Shown piece after piece: positions 25,872-36,000 of a stretch of 64,000 nt of DNA (the first letter of the stretch is position 1; each line of letters opens with the position of its first letter). A model generated the notes under the pieces. It had not been told where the DNA came from. It worked only from the letters and a program-made list of their open reading frames with translations, and made no database searches. The translations under genes were made by a program, and so were the position numbers. The DNA is from Cronobacter malonaticus LMG 23826. Its GTDB lineage: Bacteria; Pseudomonadota; Gammaproteobacteria; Enterobacterales; Enterobacteriaceae. The stretch lies in the NCBI RefSeq assembly GCF_001277215.2, contig NZ_CP013940.1:806001-870000 (forward strand), given 5' to 3'.

Positions 25872-27417
25872 ATAGTTCCCTCACTTTCATGCGAGTAATA
25901 ATTTGTAGAAGTTTATCAAGATTATCAAATCCATAGAGATCTAATCGAATGTTGTTTGTTTCCGTCATGCACATTTTATTATATTCGTTTTCAATCTTTG
26001 GTATGATATAAAAATCAAGAGGTGAAATATTTTGTGAATTCATTCGTATAACAATTGTTATGTCTGCTTTCTGTGAGTTATCAAACCGGACTTTCCATCT
26101 AAGTTTACCTGATTTCATATGTATGCATTTAGTAACAAGGACGGAAATTAAAAACTCATCATTGATGTAAAGCATTGGGGCATATTTATACTCGTCTATA
26201 TGACAGTTACTTTTTAAAATTTCACCCTTAAAATCCTCAATTATCTCTGAGTAAAATGATCTTAGTGCTTCATTTATTTTGAGATAGCTGTAATCATGTT
26301 CTGGCTTATAACCAATCAAAGTATATGCTCTTAAAAGACCACCAAATCGGGTTCTATAAACAGAAGATGAAGGGCCTGTATCATCTTCATCAATGATAAA
26401 GCCTGATAGTTTTCCATTAGATTCTAATTTTTGTTTTAGTTTTTCTAATAGATCTTCATTAGTCAAATGAATGGATCGGAGCTGAATTATTTCTTGAGCT
26501 TTATTGTATTTTTTCTTTGAAATAATAGGTTTATATGCCTTGTCACATCTAACCCATTCATGTTTGGGGTTTTTTACAAGCCTACTTTTTAATTTAGATG
26601 AGGTTTTGTTATATATGTTGTTTCCAATATATTTTTCATTTGTCAAAATTTGATGTATTTTTGCACGAGTCCATAATGTTCCATTTTCTGCAGGTATGTT
26701 CTGTTCATTTAATCTCTCAGCAATAATGAATTCTGGGACGTTATTATCTATAAAGAGATCATATATTCTATTTACAATTTTTATTTCATTTTTTGGTCCC
26801 GGAATTAATATTACCCTATCTGTTTGAATACTCTTTCTTTTGCGGAAACTCAATATTTCTTTAGCTATGCCATTTTCGTCTACTAAAAGACGTCTCAGCC
26901 CATAACCAGCCATACCGCCTTGATGATAACCAAGCTTTATTAAATTTACTTGCCCTATAAATACCTTTTCAGATAAATTCCTGCTGTGATATGCAGCACT
27001 AGATCTTTTTATATTCAGTATAACAGAGGACTCTAAAGGGAAATCTTTAGTGGGTATAGGTTCGGAACAATATATAAGATCTACACCATTTCTCTCAAAT
27101 AGAAAGGAATAATATGCCGCTTCATCACTATTTTGAAAACGACCAAAACGGCTCACATCATAAAATAATACAGCCTGTATATCTATTTTCTTTTGTTCTA
27201 CATCGCTAAGTAACTGCTGCAAAGAATGCCTGCCTACGATACTGACTCCGCTCTTACCTGCATCATCGTAGGTATAAGCGATTTCCATATTGTTCTTTTC
27301 AGCATAATCTTTGATATATTCGGACTGATTATGTAAAGAATATTGCTGATGGTCGGTAGACATCCTCAAGTACTGCGCGACCCTAACTCTATGATTTTTG
27401 TCATTTTCGCTAGCCAT
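25861..27417 (-). CDS. Large serine recombinase
   Basis: 518 residues. The N-terminal resolvase/invertase domain has VAQYLRMSTDHQQYSLHNQ; the Ser in RMSTD is the catalytic nucleophile, and DVSRFGRFQ carries the paired Arg residues. A recombinase domain follows (residues 160-280, with GYHQGGMAGYGLRRLLVD and TLWTRAKIHQILTNEKYIGN), then a long C-terminal region. The usual Cys zinc-ribbon is not evident. It is the first gene of a recombinase-ParB-RepB unit, a three-gene arrangement I know from serine-recombinase transposons. The short repeat GACTCAATGTCC flanks the unit, suggesting a 3.7-kb element. Confidence 0.92.
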   Translation of the reverse strand: MASENDKNHRVRVAQYLRMSTDHQQYSLHNQSEYIKDYAEKNNMEIAYTYDDAGKSGVSIVGRHSLQQLLSDVEQKKIDIQAVLFYDVSRFGRFQNSDEAAYYSFLFERNGVDLIYCSEPIPTKDFPLESSVILNIKRSSAAYHSRNLSEKVFIGQVNLIKLGYHQGGMAGYGLRRLLVDENGIAKEILSFRKRKSIQTDRVILIPGPKNEIKIVNRIYDLFIDNNVPEFIIAERLNEQNIPAENGTLWTRAKIHQILTNEKYIGNNIYNKTSSKLKSRLVKNPKHEWVRCDKAYKPIISKKKYNKAQEIIQLRSIHLTNEDLLEKLKQKLESNGKLSGFIIDEDDTGPSSSVYRTRFGGLLRAYTLIGYKPEHDYSYLKINEALRSFYSEIIEDFKGEILKSNCHIDEYKYAPMLYINDEFLISVLVTKCIHMKSGKLRWKVRFDNSQKADITIVIRMNSQNISPLDFYIIPKIENEYNKMCMTETNNIRLDLYGFDNLDKLLQIITRMKVRELYAA

Positions 27418-27587
27418 GCACGAAACATCATGGATGATTCAATACAATGTAGAGGATAAAATTGATCAAATTTTAACCGAATTCAACTGTTTTATCATTG
27501 ATTAGAGCGAATTTGGTAGATCTTCGAGGTGTATGATAATCGAGAAGAGATGTGAATTATTTAGCTGATATGACCGACAGCTTTCGT

Positions 27588-27637
27588 TATGTGGACTCAA
27601 TGTCCCCATTTGTAAATGGCTATGCTTAGTCCACATA
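27588..27637. repeat. Nested inverted repeats between recombinase and integrase
   Basis: TATGTGGACT (27,588-27,597) and AGTCCACATA (27,628-27,637) are perfect complements. Inside lies a second pair, CCATTT and AAATGG (27,606-27,619). The outer left arm runs into the 12-bp direct repeat GACTCAATGTCC (27,594-27,605). There is no T-tract, so a terminator is unlikely; a recombination site is the better guess. Confidence 0.7.
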
Positions 27638-27699
27638 GGTTAATGGTGTGATTATTAATTCTTTAACTAAATCAAGATAGTTAATCCATCATGGGAGAG

Positions 27700-28929
27700 T
27701 TATGCGGCAATAACTTTGCATTTATGAGACGAAACATAGTCACTCCACCATTGCATGAGAACCACCCGTTCAGTGAGATACTCTGCACGATTGTAGGCTG
27801 CAATTATTTCATCTTTCTTCGAGTGGGCAAGGGCGGCTTCTAAGACATCAGTCCTAAACTTGCCAGACTCCTCAGCAGCCGTTCTAGCAATGGATCGCAT
27901 ACCGTGAGCTACAAGCTCACCTCCGAAACCCATACGGATTATGGCCGCATTAGCTGTTTGTTCATGCATGTGATTGAGTGGAGCTTTGATACTGGGGAAC
28001 ACCCACTCTCTATGCCCGCTGATGACTTTCATTAAATCCAAAACTCGCAAAGCTTCTTTGCTCAGTGGAACTTTGTGAGGCTTCTTCATTTTCATAAACT
28101 CCGCCGGGATGTTCCACATGCCAGTTTCAATATCAATATCTGACCATCTTGTGCGAACAGCTTCACCTGGGCGAACCCATGTGAGAAGTTGCCACTCAAT
28201 CAGTAGCCTTGTTTCCAAACGGATAGAAGCATTGTTTAGAGCAACCAAGAAGCGAGGGAGTTCGGAAGGGGGTAATGCTGGCATATTCTGTTTTTTTGGC
28301 TTGCTGAACCGTTGCCCCAGGTTGTCTGCCGGGTTGAATTCTATGAGTTCTTCTGTTGCTGCATAGCGGAAAATTTCATTCAGGCGGGATATGATGCGGC
28401 GAAGTGTTTCAAGGACACCTCGTTTTTCTATGGGTTCTAAATGCTGTTTAAGCATTTTAGGGCGAATCTCCTTAATTGGGGTATCACCCAATGTGGAAAA
28501 GATATTTCTCTCTAGGCTTCGCCAGATGTCGTTAGCATGATCTTGGGAGATGCCTGACGTTTTGACTTTCTCATCAAGCCACTTCTTGGCTACTGCTTGA
28601 AATGTATGTTCCGTGGCATCTTTCAGTGCATTGGCTTTTTGGTTGTTATGAACTTGGGGGTCTATACCATTTGTAAGCAACGACAAGTATTCATCACGTA
28701 AAGCTCGTGCCTTCGCAAGTGTAAGGTGAGGATAGGTTCCTAAGCTCACCTTAGTTCGCTTTTTGGTCACAGGCACTGCATATCTGAAATACCAATTTTT
28801 CTTCCCTCCCTTCGCCAGGGGAGCGATTCGCAACAGCAAACCATCGCCGTCAAAAAGGTTAACCTCTTTTTCGGCAGGTTTGGTGCTTTTGATTTCAGTG
28901 TCAGTGAGCTTCTTAGCGATTTTGGCCAT
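27700..28929 (-). CDS. Intact P4-type tyrosine integrase of the ssrA island
   Basis: 409 residues from the ATG at 28929 (MAKIAKKLTDTEIKSTKPA, the usual N-terminus; an in-frame ATG 81 bp upstream gives an unlikely extension). DUF4102 arm-binding domain: LFDGDGLLLRI and WYFRYAVPVTKKRT. Core-binding domain: FQAVAKKWLDEK. The catalytic domain has Arg in VRPGEAVRTRW, H-x-x-R in HGMRSIART, His in ALAHSKKDEI and the nucleophile Tyr in AAYNRAEY. The gene points away from ssrA with its start about 170 bp from the ssrA 3' end, the standard placement for integrases that use this site. The AlpA-type protein at 6,617 is the likely directionality factor. Confidence 0.95.
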   Translation of the reverse strand: MAKIAKKLTDTEIKSTKPAEKEVNLFDGDGLLLRIAPLAKGGKKNWYFRYAVPVTKKRTKVSLGTYPHLTLAKARALRDEYLSLLTNGIDPQVHNNQKANALKDATEHTFQAVAKKWLDEKVKTSGISQDHANDIWRSLERNIFSTLGDTPIKEIRPKMLKQHLEPIEKRGVLETLRRIISRLNEIFRYAATEELIEFNPADNLGQRFSKPKKQNMPALPPSELPRFLVALNNASIRLETRLLIEWQLLTWVRPGEAVRTRWSDIDIETGMWNIPAEFMKMKKPHKVPLSKEALRVLDLMKVISGHREWVFPSIKAPLNHMHEQTANAAIIRMGFGGELVAHGMRSIARTAAEESGKFRTDVLEAALAHSKKDEIIAAYNRAEYLTERVVLMQWWSDYVSSHKCKVIAA

Positions 28930-29026
28930 GTTTGGGACCCTCGATTTTAGGACCCATCTTCGTGGGTCCCATTCAGGGTGCCATAACTCGTAGTTCTCAG
29001 CAATTCTCACTAGACTACAATAGACG

Positions 29027-29060
29027 TAAAAAAGCCCGCAGAGCTTGTGCTGTGCGGGCT
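29027..29060 (-). terminator. Terminator downstream of ssrA
   Basis: AGCCCGCA (29,033-29,040) pairs with TGCGGGCT (29,053-29,060); on the minus strand the stem is followed by TTTTTT. It lies 36 bp past the CCA end of ssrA, so it ends the tmRNA transcript on island-supplied DNA. The hairpin at 1,052-1,084 is a near copy. Confidence 0.85.
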
Positions 29061-29095
29061 TAGTAGACTTTACTGAACTTCAGTACATCAATATT

Positions 29096-29459
29096 TGGTG
29101 GAGCTGGCGGGAGTTGAACCCGCGTCCGAAATTCCTACATCCTCGGTACTACATGCTTAGTCCGGTCTTTACATTCGCCTGGCAGCTGCGGACGGACACG
29201 CCACTACCAGACTAGCCTGATTAGTTTTAACGCTTCAACCCCAGGCAGGGCATCCACGCGATCTCTTTTGGGTTTGACCTCTCTTGATCCCCGTCCTAAG
29301 AGCGGAGGCTAGGGAGAGAGGGCTCTAAGCAGGTTATTAAGCTGCTAAAGCGTAGTTTTCGTCGTTTGCGACTATTTTTTTGCGGCTTTTTACGAGGCCA
29401 ACCGCCCCTCGGCATGCACCTTGGGTTTCGCGAATCCCGTCGAATCCAGAATCAGCCCC
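29096..29459 (-). ncRNA. ssrA: Transfer-messenger RNA (tmRNA)
   Basis: A 364-nt minus-strand gene starting GGGGCTGATTCTGGATTCGA and ending GGTTCAACTCCCGCCAGC then TCCACCA. The tRNA-like ends pair, and the resume frame encodes the tag ANDENYALAA followed by a double stop-like TAATAA, as in Escherichia. It rescues ribosomes stalled on broken messages together with SmpB (47,310-47,792). Normally smpB and ssrA are neighbours; here the adhesin locus separates them. The 3' end is the integration target of the left-hand island, which preserves the full tRNA-like sequence. Confidence 0.99.
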
Positions 29460-29474
29460 AAAAGTGTAACGCTA

Positions 29475-29503
29475 AGTATAACAGAGTTTACCCGTGCGTG
29501 ACC
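29475..29503 (-). promoter_or_regulatory. Probable ssrA promoter
   Basis: On the minus strand GGTCAC (29,498-29,503) and TATACT (29,475-29,480) are 17 bp apart, and transcription would begin about where the tmRNA precursor leader is expected. Confidence 0.55.
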
Positions 29504-30067
29504 AGTCCATATCGTTTCGCCTGCTAACTGCTGCATTTTTGCACTTTTTGCAGTGAGGCAGGGTAGTTGCAGCAGAATGAGATATACCTCACAAAACGCC
29601 TGACTAGCAGAATATTATCACGCTAAATATTCATTAGCTTTTGGGTTAAATAACAGGAAATAGGAAACAGGATATATTTTTACATTTATTGAAGAAAGTG
29701 ATGATTAATTCATTTTTGATGATTTCTTTTCTCATTAATAACGCCAGTAGACTTTTTTAAATTTCCGATACTTAGCAAATAATTAAGCGAAGTAGACCAC
29801 ATTTTTAAATCTGCAAGCCCTCTTTTTTTTATCATTTTTTTGCCAAACCGCACCGCGTTGCTTATACATTTTGTTAAGGATTTGTACACATAAACCGCTT
29901 CGCTTTGCGTTAAGTGGCTGTTTTTGAGCTTTTTTACAACTATTTCAACTCGTTTCGAGAAAATACCCTCCCCGTTGCCGCCCTGGCTGGTAAGGGGTAA
30001 CCCATAAGTATCCATTATTGGATGCTTGTGCAGGGCTGTATGCTTCCCCCGTCAGAGGAAATGAAAA
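29504..30067. other. Adhesin upstream region
   Basis: Contains the promoter and leader of bapA and one weak minus-strand frame (29,710-30,015, listed separately). The bapA start has AGAGGAAATG upstream. No defined regulator sites were recognised. Confidence 0.5.
29710..30015 (-). CDS. Weak candidate: small basic protein opposite the adhesin leader
   Basis: 101 codons with no ribosome binding site before the ATG. The sequence is Lys-rich and would be helical (LTQSEAVYVYKSLTKCISN). It reads away from bapA and could be a local regulator or a chance frame. No family recognised. Confidence 0.25.
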   Translation of the reverse strand: MDTYGLPLTSQGGNGEGIFSKRVEIVVKKLKNSHLTQSEAVYVYKSLTKCISNAVRFGKKMIKKRGLADLKMWSTSLNYLLSIGNLKKSTGVINEKRNHQK

Positions 30068-33000
30068 ATGGCCGTCCAAAATAACGTTTCACCTACCGTG
30101 GATATTCTTAATCAGGATACGGGAAATGTAATAACGCATTATTCCCAGAATGCAGACCGGGTGGTCAATTTATCCCAGACAAGCATTGTGCGAATAAATG
30201 CTTCTCCTGAAACGGTTAACTTTTATGAACGGCAGGGGAATGACCTGATTGTCCATATGAAAGACGGGACAACAGTACGTTACCAGAACTTTTTCCATCT
30301 CGACGCGGAAGGCCAGCACAGCGAGCTGATTTTCGAAGATGACAAAGGCGTGCACCACGCGCTGTTCCCGTTTGCGGCTGAAGCCGGTCCGGCGGTCGCT
30401 GAGACGATAACGCCAACGCTCGCTGATACTACGCTTGGCGCGCTCACCGGCGCCGAAGGGCTGACCACGTTACAGGCGCTCGGCGGGATTGCGGCGATTG
30501 GCGGTATCGCAGGCGTGGCGATTGCGGCCAGCAACAGCGGCGGCGGTGGTGGCGGCAACGATGATAACAATAACGGCGGCGGCGACAACGGCGGCGGTGA
30601 CAACGGTGGTGGTGACAACGGCGGTGGTGATAACGGCGGCGGCGATAACGGCGGCGGAGAAACCCCGGACCCGGCGGAAATTGCGCTCGATCCGCTCACC
30701 GATGACAACGTATTAAACGGCAGCGAAGTGCTGCAAAATCAGGTCATTAGCGGCACGGTAGATGCCGCTAACGCAGGCCGCACGATTACCGTCACGCTGA
30801 ACGGTAACACTTACACCGGCGTTGTCGGGGCGGATGGCAGCTGGAGCGTGACGCTGCCTTCCAGCGCGTTGCAGGCGCTGCCGCAGGGGGTGAGCACGAT
30901 TACCGTGACGCTGGTTGACGTCAACGGCAACACGGTAACCCAGACGGCTGATATCAACGTCGATACCATCGCACCCACCCTGCAACTCACTCCGTTCACC
31001 GACGGGGTGCTCGGCGGTGAACAGGCCGCGACCACCCAGATCCTGCGCGGCTCAACCGGCGTCGCGGAAGAGGGGCAAACCGTCACCGTTACACTAAACG
31101 GTAAAACGTACACCGCCACGGTTGGCGCAGACGGCAGCTGGCAGGCCGCCATTCCGTCTGCGGATCTGCTGGCGTTGCAGAACGGGCAGCAGTATGTGCT
31201 TAGCGTGAGCATCACCGATCTCGCGGGCAACACCACCACCAGCGAAACGCGCTTTACCGTCAATTTTGACCGCCCGGTGCTGGCGGTGGATGATTTTACG
31301 GGCGATAACGTGCTGAACGGGGCAGAACTTGCCACCGATCAAACCCTCAGCGGCACCACGCAGAATATCGCGGCGGGCACCGTGGTGACGGTGACGCTGA
31401 ACGGCCAGAACTATTACGCGACCGTCGGCGGCGATGGCACCTGGCAGGTGACTATCCCGACCGGCGATCTCCAGGCGCTGGCCAACGGCAGCGCAACGCT
31501 CACCGTGAGCGTGCCCAACGGCACCGGCGCGCCGCTCACCGTTACCGACACCCTGACGGTGGATCGCACGGTTCCGTCCGTCTCCATCGCCATTCTCTCA
31601 ACCGATGATTATCTCAACGCGGCGGAAGCGACCCAGCCGCTGGAAATTCGCGGTTTTACGACGGTGACCGGGCCTGGCGCGCAGGTTACCGTGACCTTCA
31701 ACGATAAAACCTACACCGCGGTGCTGGACAGCGCCGGTAACTGGAGCGTGCTGATCCCGGCGGCCGATCTCGCCACCCTGCCGGATGGCCCGCGCACCGT
31801 GACCGCGACCGTCACTTCCGGCCAGACGACGGCCACAGCGGATCGCGTCATCAACGTTGAAATCAACGATCTGCCCGCGCCCACTATCGTCACGCCATTT
31901 GGTGATGGCGCGCTGAGCGCGGCGGATTTGCAGCAGAACCAGACGCTCAGCGGTAATACGGGCGTCAGCGGCAGCGGACAGACGGTCACTGTTCAGATTG
32001 GCTCCCAGACCTACACCACCACCGCAGGCACCGACGGCGGCTGGAGCGTCACTATTCCGGCCTCGCAGCTGCAAACTTTGCCGCCGGGGCAGACGCCTAT
32101 CGTGGTGACCGCAACGGACGGCGCAGGCAACAGCGCCAGCGCCACATCAAGCGTGAATATCGACACCACGCCGCCTGCGCTCTCGCTCTATGCGGTGACC
32201 GATGACGGCAAGCTGAACGCCCAGGAGCTGACGACCGATCAGGTGCTCTCTGGCAACAGCTCGGAAGCGGGGCAGACGGTCACCGTCACGCTCAATGGCA
32301 AAACCTACACCACCACCACCGGCAGCGACGGCAACTGGCAGGTAACGCTGCCTGCCGCCGATCTCGGTAATCTTTCGCCTGGCGCTAACCCGATTGTGGT
32401 GACGACCACTGACGCGGCGGGCAACACTGCGCAGGTCACCGATTCGCTGAATGTCAAAACTACGCAGCCGACGGTCACCGTCACGCCGTTTACCGGTGAT
32501 AACGCGCTGGATGCCGCAGAGATCAAAACCGCGCAGCCGTTGCAGGGCAGCGTCACCAATGCCGAACCGGGCAGCGTGGTGACGGTGGCTATCGGCGCGT
32601 GGAGCGCCACGGCGACGGTCGACGCGGCGGGTAACTGGCGCGTGGATGTGCCTGCTGTTGTGCTGCAAGGGCTGGCGAATGGCGATAACAACATTCAGGT
32701 AAGCGTCACCGATACCTGGAACCAGACGACGACGATACAGGCGCCGATCACGGTGGATACCGCCGCCTCCGGCGTCGCTATCAGCATCATTGCCGATGAC
32801 GATTTTATTAACCGCACAGAAGCCGATTCACCGCTGACGATTCGCGGTACCAGCGCCGGGCTGCCGGCAAATACCGAAGTAACGGTGACGCTCAACGGCG
32901 TTAACTACACCGCGACGGTCGACGCTAATGGCAACTGGCAGACCACCGTACCGGCGGCGGCTTTGCAGGGCCTGGCGGATGGCAATTATGAAGTGACCGC

Positions 33001-36000
33001 CACCGCGCAGCAGGGCGGCGTCAGCGACAGCCATACGCTCACCGTCATCATCAACAACCTGCCGGATACCACTATCGATCCGCTGTTTACCGATGGCACC
33101 TTAAGCCAGGCCGAAGCGGGCGTGGATCAGGTACTGACCGGGTCTACCGGTGTTGCGGGCGCAGGCCAGTCGGTGACGGTCACGCTTAACGGTCAGGCGT
33201 ATCAGGGAACGGTGGATGCCAACGGTAACTGGTCGGTCACGCTACCGTCCGGCGCGCTGGATTCGCTGACCGGCAATGATTCTCCGGTGCCGCTGCAAAT
33301 CGTCGTGCGCGACGCCGCTGGCAACAGCCAGACCACGACGACCGATTTTATCGTCGATGTTGAAGCGCCGACGTTAACCATCAATCCGTTCGCGCAGGAT
33401 GACGCGCTGAACATCACGGAGGCAAGCCAGGCGCAGGCGTTCTCCGGCGTCGCCACCGGCGCGGCGCAGGGTGACGCCATTGTCGTCACGCTGAACGGCA
33501 AAACGTACAACACCACAGTGACCGGCGCGAATGGCGAATGGTCAGTGAATATTCCGGCGGCGGATCTGCAGGCGCTGCCGAACGGCCAGGCGCAGTTTAC
33601 CGTCACGGTGACCGATGCCGCAGGCAACACCTCAACCGCCACGCGGCCGATTACCGTCGCAGTCGATCCGGCGCGCGCGCCGCTGCTGACCATCGATCCG
33701 GTCGGCGGTGACGGCGTGATTGACGCGGGCGAACGCGCGAGCGGCGTCACGCTGAGCGGCACCGCCACTAACGTCACCGCAGGCCAGACGGTCACCATCA
33801 CGCTTGGCAGTGACACCTTCACCGGCGTGGTGGATTCCGCAGGCCGCTGGGAAGTCAATCTGCCTGCCGACACCCTTGCAGGCCTTACCAACGGCACTTA
33901 CACCGTAACGGCAGTCGTGAGCGACGCGGCGGGCAACAGCGTCAGCCTCGATCGCGGCTTTAGCGTCAATACCGATATCAGCGCGCTGACGGTGTCACCG
34001 GTGACCGGCGATAACCGCGTCTCGCTTGATGATATCGCAGGCGGCCTGGTGCTGAGCGGCAGCAGCGTGAACTTCGCGCCGCAAACCACGCTCACCATTA
34101 CACTTAACGGTAAACAATACACCGCCACTACCGGGGCTGACGGCAGCTGGAGCGTCACCGTACCGCGCGCCGACGCGCTGGATATCAGCGACGGTAAAGC
34201 GACGCTGACCGTCTCCGGTACGGATGAAAACGGCGCTGTCATCTCCGGTAGCCAGAGCTTTACCATCATCACCACCGATCTGCCTGCGGTGACGCTGAAC
34301 ACGCCGTTTACCGATGGCATTATCAGCGCGGCTGAAGTCAGTACGGGCGGCGCGCTGAGCGGCTCTACCGGCGTGACCGGCGCAGGGCAAACCGTCACCG
34401 TACAGTTCAACGGCGAGACCTATAACGCCGTGGTGGACAGCAGCGGCAACTGGTCAGTCACGCTGCCGCCTGCGGCTCTGCAAGGGCTGGCGGATGGCAC
34501 CACACCGCTGGTCGTCACCGCGACTGACGCCGTGGGCAACCAGAACACCTCGCAAAGTACGGTAACCGTCGATCTCACTGCACCGGTGTTGACCGTAAAC
34601 GACATCACGACGGATAACATCGTTAACGCCACTGAGGCAGCGCAGCCGCTTACCATAAGCGGCAGCGCGACGCCGTACGATCCGCAAAATCCGCAAACGG
34701 TCGTGGTGCAGATAGGTGGCCAGAGCTACAGCGCGCTGGTGCAGAGCGACGGCACCTGGAGCGTGACGCTGCCTGCGGGCGCGCTCACCACGCTGCCGGA
34801 TGGCCCGGTCAGCGTGACCGCGACGGTCAGCGACGCGGCGGGCAATACCTCAAGCGAGAAAATCTCGCTGACGCTGGATGCCTCGCCAGTGAACGCGCCG
34901 CTGGTGGCGGTCAATACCGTCGCGACAGATAACTTTATCAACGCCGCAGAGGCGCAGTCGCCGCTGCAAATCACCGGTACCACCACGCGAGTGGAACCGG
35001 GCCAGACCGTCACTGTCACCCTCAACGGGCAGACGTACACAGGTAATGTCCAGGCGGACGGCACCTGGAGCGTGACCGTGCCTGCCACGGCGCTGGCGCA
35101 GGTGGCAGACGGCCAGCAGACGATTGGCGTAACGGTGACTGACGCCTCGGGCAACCAGGCGTTTGTCCAGTACCCGGTGACGTTTGCGGCCCAGCCTGGC
35201 TCGCAGCCACAGCTGGCGGTAAACGCTATCGCGGGCGATGACATTATCAACAGTCAGGAAAGTGGTCAGGATCTGGCCATTACCGGTACCTCTACCAACC
35301 TTGCGCCGGGCACCATCGTCAGCGTGGTGTTCAATAGCGTGACCTATACCGGCACCACCGGTGCCAACGGTCAGTGGAGCGTGACGGTGCCTGCTTCGGC
35401 GCTGGCAGGTCTCCAGGATGGTAATTACACCGTCACCGCCACCGCGCAGGATGCGGCGCAGAATACGGCCACCGACAGCAGTTCCGTCACGGTGGATACC
35501 GCCGAACCGCCGACCGGCATTAACACCGGCAGCTTCCTGGACGACGCCATTCTGAACGTCAGTGAATCGCTTACCGACCAGACGCTCGGCGGCACCACGA
35601 CGGCGGGTGCCACCGTTCAACTGGTGGTCGGCACCCAGACCCTGACCACCGTAGCGGGCACTGACGGCACCTGGAGTATCACCATTCCGGCGGCGCAGTT
35701 GCAGGCGCTGGATAACGGCCCGCAGGATCTGACGCTCACCATCACCGCGCCGAATGGCAACACCAGTACGGTGCCGCTGCCGGTCACGGTCGGCAACGAC
35801 ACTGTACCGACGCTCGCGATAGATACGGTGTTCACTGACGGCCTGATTAACCTGAGCGAAATCGAGGGCGGCGGCGTCATCAGCGGCACCTCAACCGGGC
35901 TTGCGCAAGGCACGCCGATTGCGATCGCGATTGGTGGCATTACGCTTAACGGCACAGTGGGCGCAGGCGGCGCGTGGCAGATTACCGCGGGCGCCGACGC

